Shown piece after piece: positions 33,050 to 46,309 of a stretch of 64,000 nucleotides of DNA (position 1 is its first letter; every line of letters starts with the position of its first letter). Origin of the DNA: Putridiphycobacter sp965230195 (GTDB lineage: Bacteria > Bacteroidota > Bacteroidia > Flavobacteriales_D > Crocinitomicaceae). Made by a program: the position numbers and the translations under genes. The stretch covers positions 806,001 through 870,000 of the forward strand of contig OZ245997.1 in assembly GCA_965230195.1 (NCBI GenBank), in the 5' to 3' direction. Below the pieces are notes generated by a model. The model did no database searches. It worked only from the letters and a program-made list of their open reading frames with translations, and had not been told where the DNA came from.

Positions 33050-36000
33050 ATGGGACCGCACTACGATAGCCGGCTGGTGTCTTTGTTTTCGGTGGTATTG
33101 TTTCTATTACCCCACTGCACTGCTGCGACATGGGCCTCGGGAAGCGAAGAACGTAGAGTGAGACCGTCACCCTCGTCGAAAACGCCAGGTACCCTCTTCG
33201 GCCAGGAGGACCAACCATGCCGCAAATCACTACCCGCTTTAGTAGCCTATTACCCGATTCCAGACGCAAAACGGACGCGGGCGTTCTTCCTTGGAACAGA
33301 CGCCGAGTATAGCCTCTCGCTCAACCGTCGTCCTGTCACGGTAACAGCGACAGTGATACACTCCTCAGACATTAACAGGCTAGTGCCACTTGCTAGACGA
33401 CGGAAACGCGACGGGCTTTGTTGCAAGACGTCGGAGATGCCGAAAACGGCGATGAGGCCTCTTCAGGTACCCAGTCTCCCCTTTCGTCTCGCATCTATCA
33501 TTCCGGTGTTCATCGACGCCTTCTGCACAGAGTTCGAATGCGCATTGAGAGGGAGTCCTCTCTTGGCGCGCATTCGCGTGGGGCAGAGGGGGTGGCGTGT
33601 GGACGATTCGATTATGTTTCGATTGCGAAATGACCTGCAGATGATCATTAATTGCACTCGCCCTGGGGACACGATCGCCCTTAACACAACACACACGACT
33701 CGACTCGCAACGCGGCTGATCATCCCCTGGTCTCTGACATTCAACACAGATATCGGCGCGGTCGACTTTGATGAAGACATCATTCTTCAGCAATCTCGGA
33801 GAAAAGCGCACCTCTCTTGTCCTGGCGAAAACGAAGGTCTCTTCCTCATCCGGTAAGAACCGTCCTATGTGTGACGTCTCTACTAGACGAGGGTCTTTAG
33901 GGCTAGAAATGTGACCTTTGCCAATCTGGTCTTCGAAGGATGTTCTTTTGGCTTGGACAGCAGAGAGGCCATCGTTGAGGTGGCACCGTGCAGATCTGGA
34001 GGAATGGAGGGCACAGTCCGATGGATCAGCATCATCGTGAGAGACAATCAATTGGCGGCTGAGACAGGGCTCAAAGTGCAAGCACCGTCGTGTTCGGCGG
34101 TGGAGATGATCTCAGTTCGGTATCAGAACAATACCTGTTCAGGCCAAGCATGCGGTGCACTCCTGTCTCAGGAGAACCGAATGGAGAACTGTACCGTCTC
34201 CAGAAATCGCCTGGCAGACCCTCGGGACAGAAACACTCACCTCTTCCACGCTCCTCCTGGATCTCAAACAAACATCGAAGGACTGGTCGTATCGCGGAAC
34301 GTGCTGACCGTGTTTCACCTGTCTGATGCATCGCTGTCCTTGTCAAGATCGAGCTTCCAGAAGAACTCTATCAGTTTCCAAGAAGACGGCGACCAACCGA
34401 GTCCCTGTCTTTATCTTACGAGGAGCTCAGTCACTGTATCCAGCAGCATCTTCCGGAAGAACAGAGGTCCATCAGGAGCTGCCCTTTACAGCGAAGCATC
34501 CAACGTCTCTCTGTCTGGCACCTCGTTTGAAGAGAACACCGCGACCAGAGGGGGTGTCCTTTTTCTGGAGATGAACAGCGCTGCCTTTCTCCACCACTGC
34601 GTGCTCCTCTCGAACCATGCCTCTAGAGACGGCGGTGCTTTCTTTGCCTCCGAGTCCAATGTCTACGCCACGCGTCTCGATTTCTTGAACAACTCTGCGA
34701 TCGACAAAGGAGGCAGTGTCTACACAGAAGGCTCCAACATGACGATTCGCCATTGTCAATTCGAGAACGGCTCGGCCAACCGAGGAGGGTTTCTTGCCAC
34801 GACAGAGTCCATCTCGAACATCAGTCGATCTGTGTTCGTAAGGGGATCAGGGGAATACGGTGGATGCATCGCACTCGAGAACGACGGCCGCTCTCAAGTC
34901 CGACATGCATTGATGCAGTTCTGTAAGGCCAGACAAGACGGAGGCGCTATCCATCTGCAAAGCCACTCTTCAATCGGCTTCGAAAATGTCACATTCGTCT
35001 CTAACACTGCAGCGAGTGAGGGAAACGTCATCTACAGCAAAGCTTCGACGACTGTCATCAAGGACATCTTGGCAGCTAACAACACAGGGGCGGAGAACGG
35101 CGGCGTTGTCTCTTGTTTCAATAACAGCAGACTGGAAATCTCAGACTCCGTCCTTGAGGGAAATGCTGCCAGGTTTGGCGGTGCTCTGTACATACGATCC
35201 CAAAGCCGTGGATACATCAGCCACAGCCTTCTGTGGCGAAACCAAGCCTCTGAATCCGGCGGTTCTATCTACATGGAGGAAGGGAGCCTCTCCTCGAATC
35301 GGACGCGTTTTGCAGGTGGAACAGCACTCCATGGTGGTCATCTCTCCGTTATGCTCTCCGAGATTGTCATTTCGAACTCTTCTTTCACAAACGGCTCTGC
35401 AGTACTTGGAGGATGCATTGGAATCAGTAGAAGCTCTGTGGTCAGTATTCGCCATTCCTCTCTCACCGGGTGCAATTCACAAGACAGCGGGGCCAGCATT
35501 TACATGCAAAACAGCACCCTGCGCATCCAGATCAGCAACATCTCTGACAGCACCACACAACTGGGCTACGGAGGAATTGCATGTGCGGGTGAAAGTCAAT
35601 TGGAAGCCACAGATTCCATCTTTTCCAGGAACAAAGCGTACAGCGGCGGGTCCTTGATGATCCATCACAGCGCCTTTGCCAGAATCGCCCGTTGCGAATT
35701 CCTTTCCAATGAAGCTGAAGGACCTGGAGGAGCAATCTACATCGAACAAGCAAACGCCAGCTTTCACTTGTGCAATTTCTCCAGAAATCGTGCTCTTGCT
35801 GGTGGATCCATCTATGCCACGAGAGATGGACACGTGCGTCTGACAGACTCTTTCTTCGCCGATGGATTCAGCCAATATGGAGGCAGCCTCAATGGCATTG
35901 GAAATGTCTCCTTTTGGCTTCGAAATGTCACGATAACTGGCTGCCGTGCTGAAGAAGGAGGCGCGATCGCTCTGGATGCTGCATCTGCTGCCACCGTCAT

Positions 36001-39000
36001 CAACTCCACTTTTCTCAGAAACCGTGCCAATAGCAGAGGAGGCGCCATTCTCGCTGCAACCGCGACTTTAGTCGGCAGCCGGATGTTTCTTTCCGGAAAC
36101 AGGGCCACCAGTGGTGGCGGCGTACACTGTGATCAAAGAAGTCGGGTTGAAATTCGACATTCGGACTTTCAAGACAACAGTGCCGAGAACGGAGGTGCCA
36201 TGCACATCAGCCACTCTGTCACTGGGACATTTGCCAACATATCGTTCTATCAGAATGCAGCTTCATATTCTGGTGGTGTTGCACATGTTGCTGGATCGAC
36301 GGTACATTTCACAAATTGCAGGATGAATGGAAATAGAGCAAGCTCGGGAGGTGGCTTCAGCACGTTTGTCGCAAATCTAAACATAAGCCACTCTTCATTT
36401 GTTAATGGCACTGCTAGTGAGAATGGGGGATTCTTAGCAGCACTGGGTCCTCCCATGGTTGCCCTTTACAATGTGACACTGACGAACGCACATGCAAAAG
36501 ATGGAGGCGCGATCTATGTTTTTACATCGACCATTACAGCAGAGCATGTCAATTTTTCAGAATGCACAGCCAGTTCGTTTGGCGGCGCCATTCACAGTCC
36601 GGGGCAATCCGCCCTTGTTTGCAACGACTGTTTTTTTGTCAACAACTCAGCTGGACTGAGAGGTGGTGCTGTCTCGATGTATTCCTTTGGTCTTCGACCC
36701 ATCGCTCTCCAACTCGATCAGAATGTGTTCCGACACAACACAGCCAGATGGGGAGGTGTGGTTATCTGTCAGCCACTGACAACATCTATCTGTTCAATCT
36801 GCCTGCATCTAGGTGGACTGATTCTCCTGAACGATCCTATTCAGACCAACTGCTCAAATAACTCGACCAACAACTGCTCCCTTGCCGTGATCACGGGGAC
36901 GATCTTCCAGCACAATGAAGCGACAGTAGCCGGAGGTGGTCTGATGACTTCAGACATCCGAACCATTCGATTGAGTTGCGCATCTGTCGAGAGGGAAGAC
37001 AGAAATCAACTCTACACAGGAGAGGACCTCATGGCCTTGGACTTATTGCAATCATTGGACGATGTTTGCGAGACTTGGTCCGGCAACATTGCTGGGAGAT
37101 ATGCCCCCAATGCAGGAACCTTTGCAGTCCAAGTCAAGAAGACCATCGTTCTCGCTAACGGAACCGAGATAGAGATCGCCAGTGGCGATGCATACTATGT
37201 GATGGACCATGCGAGCGGATCACCTCTGCCCATTGTTCAATTAGAGGCTGTGGATGGATTGGGCCAAGGACCTGCCGTGGGCCTACAATCCGAAGACATT
37301 GAAGCATCGATGTCAGCATCGAAGGGATTCTTCTCGGGATCTGTCAACGTGGCCATGGTGGCAGGCATCGGCAACTTCTCCAGAGTCGTCGGATTTGGAA
37401 TCGAGGGCGTCTATGAATGCACGATTTTATTTAGCGAGCAATCGATTGCGCATTTCTCGATGTTTGTTCACATCAGAGGATGCACAATTGGGGAAGTGGC
37501 TGCTGCCAATGGCATGATCTGTGAGCCCTGCACATCTGACACTTACAATCTAGGAAGTGAAGACGAACCGGGGTGTCATCCCTGTCCCGATAATGGGAAC
37601 TGCGCATCGCATATCATTCTTCCAGACAAAGGATACTGGCACCCGACGCCTTGCTCCAAACACCTGCAGAAATGTCTTTCCTCTGAGATGTGCGACTTCA
37701 ACGAGCGTGCGTCTCGCCTAGAAGAAGCAACGAGAGATCTGGAGAGTTGTCATTTCGCCGAGGAAGATGCCGAGGCCTACACTCATGCTCAGTGCAAAGA
37801 GGCACCCACCATCTTCTGTTGGATGACATCTCGTCACGTCTTTCTGTTTGCAGGGATACGATGGTCCGCTGTGCGGCTCATGCCAAGCGCATTACGGGCG
37901 GCTTCACTCTTTTCTCTGCGAGAAATGCAGCACAAAATTTGCAAGTGTTCTCGTTGTGTTCCTATCTTTTCTGGTGCTGATGGTACTGACGGGCATCACT
38001 GTGAGAGGCAGTCTGGTCTCCACCCTGACAGTGATTTCTAACGCCCAGCAGGCGACTTCTCCATCCTCTCAGCCACCCGCCCAGCCTCATATGATGGAAA
38101 GTTATCTAACTGGCGAGGTACCCAATGACGTCGCGCATCCATCGACGGTTAGCAGACCGGATCCAGATCAAACGGCGAAAGATATCGAACTCGCGCAGTG
38201 GAAAGCGATCGAGCTTTTCAAAGTAAGGAATCTATGATCTCCCCTTCGAGGACCAATATCGATCATCTCTGTAGATCACCTTGAACTTCTTCCAAGTGAC
38301 GGCTGTCGCTATCTCGATCAACGTGGAATGGACGAAGCCAGTCATCGTTCTGTTCAAGACAGCAGGTGACTTAGAGAACACAGTGGATGAGATACTGAGC
38401 ACTTGGCGTTTTACAGAGTTTGCAGGTGGTGTCACTTCGGAGGCAATTCACCATTCAGTGGACTGTTTGGTGCCAACCAATGCCTCGATGGAACGATCCA
38501 TCGCCAGTGTGCTAATCGATTTCAGTGTCCCACTCGCAGCAGTACTGGTTTTCGCCAGTTACTGGATGACAGACAAAGCAAAAAACAAAACGGAGACAAC
38601 GGAACTTGTCAAGAAAATTGTGTTGAGTTTTCTGGCCGTCTTCTACATCAGCTACGTCTCGTTGACCAAGACCCTCGTCAAGATCGTCACCTGCATCAAA
38701 GTGCACAACTCAGTCATCATTGGAGTGGATAGCACTGCAGATTACTGGGCGACAGACACCAGCATCCACTGCTACCAACAATCGCATGCTGTCCTCGCTT
38801 TCGTCCTGGGATGGCCTTTCCTCTTTCTCTTTACTCTCGGATTCCCCCTAGTGATCGCCTACCTCGTCATGAAGAATGTGCAAGAAGACTACAAACAGGG
38901 ATGGATTTATGAGGTTTCTGGGTTTATGTATCGCTCCTACCAGAAGAGGTTTGTCTTCTGGGAGTCGGTGATTCTCTTGAAGAAGGCGATTTTAACTGTA

Positions 39001-39483
39001 GTCGTTGTTCTGTCCTATCCTCTAGGCACCAATCTCCAACACATCCTTGCTGTTTTTGTCCTATCAGCTGCCCTCTACTTTCAGATGCTCTGCCGGCCTT
39101 ATCGTGAGGAGTTTGACGATTTGAACGCACTGGAAAATCTCTCGGTGCTGGTTTCGCTGCTCACTTTCGTTTCGAGTATGTTCTTTGGCGATGATGTCGT
39201 GTCTGATGCCATTCGCATTGTGGTGACCCTTGGGATCATCGTTGGCAATCTTGCGCTGTTTTTCGTTTTCCTGCATTTTATTGTCGCCTTTTCAACAAAG
39301 TACTTAAAGGCCGTGCTCGATTCAGAGAACGTGCCTTACGATGCTGATCGAGGCACGTGGCACATCGTAAAGATCTATGTCGTCGACTATGTCATTCAGT
39401 TTATCATTAAAGCTATTCTTGACTATGTACGTAACACCAATGCCAGCGACGCTTCTGTGCACAGTGTGCCTACTAATCCATAG
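33050..39483 (+). CDS. Giant Pmp-like beta-helix protein with multi-span membrane domain (paralogue 1)
   Basis: Exons 33050-33852, 33901-37801, 37854-38222 and 38275-39483 give 2,093 residues. The ATG opens a signal peptide (SRLVSLFSVVLFLLPHCTAA). More than 1,000 residues of right-handed beta-helix follow, in which turns of about 24-26 residues carry GG and Asn motifs (RDGGAFFA, RGGFLATT, GGAIHLQS) as in Pmp-type surface proteins, with many N-glycosylation sequons. A Cys-rich stalk (GCHPCPDNGNCASH, GYDGPLCGSC) leads into about eight membrane helices with SGFMYRSYQKRFVFWESVIL between helices 4 and 5. This resembles protist surface receptors or channels with TRP-like C-terminal regions. Ligand and role are unknown. 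The intron at 37802-37853 appears to use a GC donor. Confidence 0.85.
37802..37853 (+). other. Candidate GC-AG intron (GCAC donor) in beta-helix gene 1
   Basis: The exon ends TGCAAAGAG, the intron starts gcaccc and ends tttgcag, length 52 nt, phase 0. The paralogue at 61095-61149 has an intron at the homologous position (QCAE/GCTGPLCGSC) with an ordinary gtaaga donor, which fixes this border. Confidence 0.75.
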
Positions 39484-39980
39484 ATTCTCTTACGCGTATT
39501 CAATCCCATGTCATGATAGCCAGTTGCAACTCAACGTATTGTTCCTAAACGTCCACTTTCCACTGGGCCAGAATTTGCGGTTCGTTTAAAGCAGGAGTGT
39601 TCAATGGACGTGGGGTTGTGGGTGTGCGTTGTGCACGATTTGTGACAGCACTGTTTTGAAATGCCTGCCCTGTTTTGATATCTGAATGGCTGCTTCTGTA
39701 TCGTCCACCTCGAAAGATCAGCTGGACAGCAAAGACAACCATCATCTATGCACATCCCTTTCTTCTCGCGCATTGATCTTCTCTTTCAGCCGACAGTGGC
39801 CTCTGCCATTTTGGTGGCACATGTGTCGGCCGATCGACAACGTATAGCAAACGACCGACACCGACCACAAACGCGTGCTGTTCGCGATCTGCTGTCTCAG
39901 AGTAGCGGGAGTGCCGTGTGGTGTGTCGTGCTTTACGAACGAAGCGTCCGTTGTAGAATGGACGCATAGCAGACGTCTAG
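39484..39980. other. Intergenic region
   Basis: About 500 bp without a supportable gene between the beta-helix gene and UNG. Confidence 0.5.
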
Positions 39981-41112
39981 ATGCCAGTAATGCAAACGCT
40001 GCGGATCGCATCGCTTCTGGCGCCAACGTGTTGCGCCAAAATGCCAAAACGTCTTCGCTCCGGCGGCACCGCTCGCAACGCAAAGAAGCCGAAGGTGAAG
40101 AAACGCGTTTCCAATGCATCCACTGGCACTTCGCCCACCGATCCTTCGACACCAACAGAGTCATCCGCCTTCGCCTCTCCCGCACAAGAGGTCACTGTCG
40201 CGCACATATTGGCATCCTGAAGGAAGATCTCGCATGGCAGGTCGTCGTCAAGGCTGTGACAGCAGGAGAACATCCAGAACTCTCAAAGCTCTTGACAGAA
40301 TCGGGATGGCTCGAAATGCTGAGCGAGGAGTTTCGCTGTGATTACTTCACAAAGCTGCAGACATTCTTGGAAATGGAATGGGATGATCCGAAAACGGTCG
40401 TCTATCCACCCGTCGGTCACATCTTCAACGCCTTCGAAATGACCCCTTTCAAAAAGTACTCTCCCTGTTATTGCCATGCCTGTAGACAGGGCAGTGCTCA
40501 CAGGGTGCGCGTGGTATTGCTGGGACAGGATCCCTATCATGGAGTAAACCAGGCAACTGGCCTGAGCTTTTCTGTCCCACAAAGCGCCCGTCTACCGAGC
40601 AGCTTACGAAATGTCTATAAAGAGATTAAATCGGATCTTGGGTACGATCCTGGATCCCATGGAGATCTAACCAAGTGGGCAACACAAGTCTCTCCTCTAT
40701 CCCCTCCGTCATGCAGCTGAGTTGTGACTGTGGACAGGGTGTCCTACTCCTGAATACAGTTCTAACGGTGCGCGGTTCCCAAGCGTATTCACATCGAAAG
40801 AAGGGTTGGGAGAGATTCACCCGTAAAGTGCTCGCTATCTTAAACGAGAGACGAGAACATTTGGTCTTCTTTCTGTGGGGAGCACATGCGCAGAAGATGG
40901 GTGAGATGCAAAAGTGTCAGTGTTGGAGAGTATCCATTGGGATGTGATGTGTGCTAGGGAAGGACTTGGATGGCGATCGTCATCTTATACTAAAATGCGC
41001 CCATCCGTCTGGGCTATCAGCCTATCGTGGTTTCTTCGGATGTCAGCATTTCTCAAAATGCAATGCCTATCTCGAATCGCACGATCTCGAGGTCATCGAT
41101 TGGCATGTCTGA
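39981..41112 (+). CDS. UNG: Uracil-DNA glycosylase, family 1
   Basis: Excises uracil from DNA in base-excision repair. Exons 39981-40190, 40241-40455, 40504-40687, 40738-40915 and 40958-41112 give 313 residues. Active-site motifs are intact: VVLLGQDPYHG (catalytic Asp), GLSFSVP, GVLLLNTVLTVR and HPSGLSAYRGFFGCQHFSK, ending VIDWHV. Two in-frame ATGs exist. The first (39981) gives a hydrophobic, Arg-containing leader (MPVMQTLRIASLLAPTCCAK) suited to organelle import. The second (40041) starts MPKRLRSGG followed by KKPKVKKR, a likely nuclear signal. This recalls the mitochondrial and nuclear UNG isoforms of animals. Very secure on identity. Confidence 0.95.
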
Positions 41113-41395
41113 CGGAACACCTTGCTATAAAAGAGAATCAATGCCACCTATCCCTACACGTCATGATCTCTCCGCGGATGTCGTCGCTGAACTGCATGAA
41201 TCTGTTTCTCTGGTGAAAGCATGAATGTTCTCTTCGGCACAAACAGCGATCGTCATTGTCGACGGTATGCGAAGACAAATTTAACGTCAGATATTCCCAT
41301 CCCCGACAGGCGACACATCAAGACGTCTTTGTAGGAGACGCATGTCGTGACGGCGACAAGACGTTGATGCATTCCTTTCCATGTGCTCGACGTTT

Positions 41396-42470
41396 CGCGA
41401 CTCTTCGCAAAGAGCTATGCCCAATCCACTTCCTCTGAAGGCAGTTGATCCAAATGCTGTATGCGAACAATGTCCACATATGCGAAACGGGAGATATCTT
41501 TCGTGTTACGGCGCGGCGAGGGCTAAGTGTTCGATGCCGAAATCGAATCGACATTCGACGAAGATAGGGTGGGTCAGTGGATGAACCGGCGATCGTCGGG
41601 ATCCTTAGCGGCCTCTCGTGTATTCGACGATCTTCGCAACGCGCAGTCCGATCGGAATGGTTTTCGTAACCGGCCGGATGTCGTGTCCCCTAACACGTCT
41701 TTTCTTCTGGGCACTGATCCCGTCTATGAAGTGCGATCGGCGTTGTGGCGGCGACGTCTTTCCATCACTTTGTCGGTCTACCGTGCTGCCACGTCAGAAA
41801 TGTCCAATGAACGATGCATGTCACGTTGATTATCGCGTCCGCGTCGAGCAACTGCAGCTCTGATGAACTCTTGTGCACTCTCTGTTCATACGACGCCATT
41901 GCGGCCGTCAATGGACTTTTCGTTTCGCCTTCGATCGTCATGCTTTGCATCGACACCTCGTCTCCCCGGTTCGACCTTTATTCGCACAGCGTGGTACTTA
42001 AAACAAAGCCGTATGTGACAGTGCGTCCTAGGCTGCGTGTCTTGAGAGCGACGGCGGAAGAGAGCGACGAACTGAGTGTACCAACAGACACCGAAATCGA
42101 TTCCTCTCCGGTTCGCAAAGAGACGATTGGCGATCGACTCAGTAAAGTGTTCATCACCATCGAGGCGCTTTGCCGACACGGTTCTGTCTGTTGTCAGCCC
42201 GTTACCGTCGCGGTTCCGTCATCACTGAACAACTTGCTCAGAAAACGGTCGACTCCGGTTTCTACTCTGACAACTGGTGCACTCCAATGTCCATCGAATC
42301 ACCTTTCACCTGTCCTTTGCGTTTCAAGGGCGGGTGATGAATACATAGGAAGCAATTGGAACATCCTGACGGCGTTGATGCTCATCTCCATCGTCACTCC
42401 TTTGGTTGGCCTGGTCTTCGCCTACATGTCGTACGGGTCGCTGTGGGGATTGGGTGCACAGGCCATCTAA
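41396..42470 (+). CDS. Hypothetical membrane protein, exon borders uncertain
   Basis: The 3' part (about 41814-42470) is open and ends with one strong membrane helix (ILTALMLISIVTPLVGLVFA) followed by a short tail and TAA. Upstream, 41527-41800 encodes an acidic then polar region (FDAEIESTFDEDRVGQWMNR) in another frame, so at least one small intron lies near 41780-41830. The start is not settled. No domain recognised. Convergent with UCHL5, whose stop is 84 bp away. Confidence 0.4.
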
Positions 42471-42553
42471 TCAACAGGCGACTCGATGTTGACAGAGCAA
42501 TCCATGTGCGTGAAAGTGATGACACCATTAAAACACGTGTCGCTCACATCTAC

Positions 42554-43777
42554 CTACTCCTGCATTTCTGTATTGGACTCGGTCTCTCCCTTCTCTTGGT
42601 CTTGCTGCTGCTGTTGGTTCTGTTTGTCCTTGGCCATGTCGATCAGTTCTTTTAGCTGATCTTTCTCGGCCAGGATCTTCAGAAAATTGAAGAGAAATGG
42701 AATGTAATTGTGCTTTCTCCGCACGTTTTCTTCTTTCCATTTCTTCAGCTTTGTCTCTTCGCTTGTCAAGTCCTCTTTGTATCTGCCGTCACATCATCTC
42801 ACACTTTCTCACTCTGCAGCAACGTCACCTCAAAACTGAATCTTCTAATTGAGCGATTTCTGTATGCACAGCGCCGCCATCTTCTGTACCCATGGATTCC
42901 AAAGAGGCCATCAGTTTTTCCTTCTTCTCTTCTGCCCCGTGGATATTCTCCTGCAGCACTTCTGTTCTGTTCTTGATAACGGCCATCAAGTTGAAGCGAA
43001 TTTCATTCTTCGCGTATTGCTCAATTCGTGCCCGGATAAACGGAGACACCAGATTCAACCAATCCTCCTAAGCAGACATCTCACGATCTCCTTTGCTCCG
43101 TCGGTGGCTGGACCTCTTGACACGAACAGAGTCGAATTGGCCCTTCTTTCAGTCCATCCAATTCGTACAGCACCCCATCGACAGGCACATATCCAATAAA
43201 ATGATAGACCTCAGAGCTGTCCTTTCCTCCGGCGTCCTCATCCGAAACGAACGCATCGGGGGGACGAAAACTGTTGTGCGCCTGGCGAATCACTTCACTG
43301 TTCCCAATGGTCAGCCCTGAACACCATCGCCTTTACGCTCTGGACTGACATGATAGATCGTCACCTTTCAGGTGCGGCGGAAAATCTGCCGTGAAGGACT
43401 TCAGGTTTGCGAGTTCTGTGCCGAGGTCGACATCCGGTCGGTTGAACAGTACCGAGAGAATCGCTTGAGTGGCGCAGGCGTTCTGTATGACTTGGTTGGC
43501 GAACCAGACGCTCTCCAAGGCGGCGTATTCGATCGGCCGGTCATCCTTTTCCGCACGCCACTTGAACAAGAAGATCAAACCATAGACGGGTTTTAAATAC
43601 TGCAGCTGGGCTTCGTCCAAAGCGTAGAGCTCCTCCACCTGTCTGGCATCTTCGCCTCGCTTTCGAAATCGCGGCGCAACGCACTTGAACCGACTGCACA
43701 CCCATACGCTGCAGAAGTTCTGTAAACACGCCTGGGTCGCTCTCTATCGTCGTCCAGCTCTCTTTCGAATTCGTCAT
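42554..43777 (-). CDS. UCHL5: Ubiquitin C-terminal hydrolase UCH37/UCHL5 type
   Basis: Deubiquitinase that edits ubiquitin chains at the 26S proteasome (and associates with INO80 in animals). Exons 43685-43777, 43365-43638, 43114-43316, 42829-43067 and 42554-42782 give 345 residues. The start WTTIESDPGVFTELLQRMGV matches the family. Catalytic blocks are present: NQVIQNACATQAILSVL (Cys, with the Gln before ACAT replaced by Asn-Ala), VYHFIGYVPVDGVLYELDG (His and Asp). The UCH37-specific C-terminal tail for Rpn13 binding is also there (KWKEENVRRKHNYIPFLF), separating it from short UCHL1/L3 enzymes. Introns are 46-48 nt with consistent phases. Confidence 0.95.
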
Positions 43778-43820
43778 TGTTGACGTCGATTGCGATGCGA
43801 AGGTGCGTGACGTACGGCAC

Positions 43821-46287
43821 ATGCTGGCGTGGAGAATGCTTGAACGGGCAGTATCACTCACGAGCACAACCTGCAGACGCGGTTCTCCGATTCTCTATCT
43901 CCACCCTCGACGACAGCTACGTCCACGGGGATACCTTCGTGTACGTGCCGGTCAGGTGCGGCTCACTGTTAAGGTCGGGGATCACGTGTGTGCCCCTGTC
44001 GTCAGTTGGAGCGTGATGGTCTCAATCTTCGAGACAATTACAGTGCCGAGCGCAATGGAGCGTACTGGGATCAGAGACCTGTGGCCACGACGGCACGTCT
44101 CATCGAGATTGGCTCCGTTATGGGTCTCTGGTTTGTACGTGCGTTTCTGACAAAAGACACAGAAAGGGCAGCGTCGAATTTGAGGGGCGTCTTGACTTCT
44201 CTTGGTCCTGCCTTTGTAAAGATCGGTCAAGTGGCATCTTCCCGTCCGGATGTGGTTCCGCCGACTTATCTGAGAGAATTGGAGAAGCTTCAGGACCGCA
44301 TCCCGCCCTTCAGCAATACTGCTGCGTTCGAAAGTGAAGCCCAGTCCATTCTGTGCAGATCTGTTGAGTGGATGTGACATGACAGTGATCGAGAAGGAGT
44401 TGGCGGCGCCGATTCAGGAGATCTTCAGCGATGTTTCGCCGGACCCTGTCGCGGCGGCTTCGTTGGGGCAAGTCTATAGAGCTCGATTAAGGACAACGCA
44501 GCAAGAAGTCGCTGTCAAAGTGCAGAGGCCGGACGTGGTGGAGCAGATTGCACTGGATGTGTACCTTCTGCGAAAATTGGCAGGATTCGTGCGAAAATGG
44601 AAGAAAGTCAACAGCAATCTGCCACTCCTCATCGACGAATGGGCCACCAGTCTTTTTAAAGAAGTGGATTACGAACGGTACTCCGCAGTGCTCTTGTACC
44701 GCGTTCGAAGAAATCTCCTTTCAGGGAAGCGGCAAACGGAGCGCGTTTCAAGCAACTCTTTGGCCAGATGAAAGGCGTCTACGTACCCGAAATGTATTTC
44801 CAGTGGACTACGCCGAAGGTACTGGTGATGGAATGGGTCGATGGCCAGAAGCTCCGATCCGGTGCCACTGCCAAACGCGCCAGCCGAGGCAGCCACGAAG
44901 ATTTGAGGTTGGTCGACGTGGGCGTCCGTTGCAGTTTGGAGCAGATGCTTGAGGAAGGGTTCTATCATGCAGATCCGCATCCAGGTAGGCCAAACCCTAC
45001 TCAGCTAAGGCATCTCGTCATCTCGCGACAGGAAATTTGATGAAGTTGCCGAGTGGACTGTTGTGCTATATCGATTTCGGAATGATGGGACAGATCAACA
45101 AAGAGACGCAACGGGCCCTCATTCGAGCCACCCTTCATCTCGTCAATCGCGAATACGAAGCATTGGCTGAAGATTTTGTTTCTCTCGGCATGCTGCCCTC
45201 ATCATCCGACCGCTCTCGGATCATCCCTGCGCTGACAGGCGTTTTTCAGTCGATTATGGTGGGCGGCATGAATAACCTGAGCTTTGGCGATTTCTCTGAG
45301 AAACTGGGCACGACGATGTATCAGTACAAGTTCCAGATTCCACCCTACTATACACTACTCGTTCGCAGTCTGACAGTCCTGGAGGGAATTGCCTTGGCCA
45401 GTGACCCCTCTTATAAAGTACTGAATGCAGCGTATCCATGGGTGGCGCGTCGACTGCTCTCCGACAAGACTCCAGAACTCCGACAAACACTCAAAGCGCT
45501 CCTCTACAAAAGAGGGACATTCCAGTTTGAGAGACTCGAGGCCTTGCTGCTCCAAGCCGTACGCTCTCCTGGCAAAGCCGATAGCTTTCATTCAGGGACA
45601 TGGAACCAAGCAAACCCATCTGAGAAAGCGTCCCCCAATACACGTCCACTGCAGTTCTTGCTAAAAGAGGAGGGACTGTTTGTGCGTGACATTCTGTTGG
45701 ATGAAATCGCCAAAGGCATCGACGCTGCGTGGCGTCTTGGCGTGGATGATTGGATCCAGTCAACGAAGAACAATGTGTTCTCGGCTCCAACAAACGGCGT
45801 TCCCTTTACACAGAGCCTCTGGGGACAGATGCTGATGTCCGTCCCTTCCTTCTCCGAAGAGAAAGACCGAGAACAGGTCCGCACGCATATGCCATCCTCC
45901 AATCAAAGCCGTTGTTATAGATTGCTGGACTGCGACGGTTATCCCAGGCTATGCAGCAGATCGAGCAACGCGATCGACACAGTGCCAATGTGACGACCCT
46001 CCACACAATAACGCAAGCATCGTCTGCCCTGACTTGGATCTTAAACGTACGTCTTTACAGCAGTAACATCATACATTCACGGGTTCATGAATGGCTCACA
46101 GGAGATTCAGAGTTTGAATGCAGCGGATCGTGATGAAGCAGTGAAGATTCCGATCATCTTGGCATCCAAACTCTCTTCGCGTGTTCTGGCCAGAGCCCTG
46201 CGGCAGACATTGGGCGTCTTGAATCAGAAACCACAATCGGTGATCGAAACGAAAGACGTGGCTCCAGTGACATCAGACAGCGTATAG
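43821..46287 (+). CDS. ABC1/COQ8 family atypical kinase (ABC1K), probably plastid
   Basis: Exons 43821-43973, 44006-44333, 44386-44677, 44725-44984, 45032-45876, 45921-46046 and 46102-46287 give 729 residues. Family motifs: LGPAFVKIGQVASSRPD (the KxGQ motif), AAASLGQVYRAR, EVAVKVQRPDV, EEGFYHADPHPGN and YIDFGMMGQI. COQ8-like proteins support quinone synthesis; plastid ABC1Ks regulate prenyl-lipid metabolism in plastoglobules. The long C-terminal extension beyond the kinase core and the Arg/Ser-rich leader favour a plastid member. Intron 1 is only 32 nt. The gene diverges from UCHL5, with start codons 43 bp apart. Confidence 0.92.
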
Positions 46288-46309
46288 CGAACACTTTTTA
46301 CATTCGATA

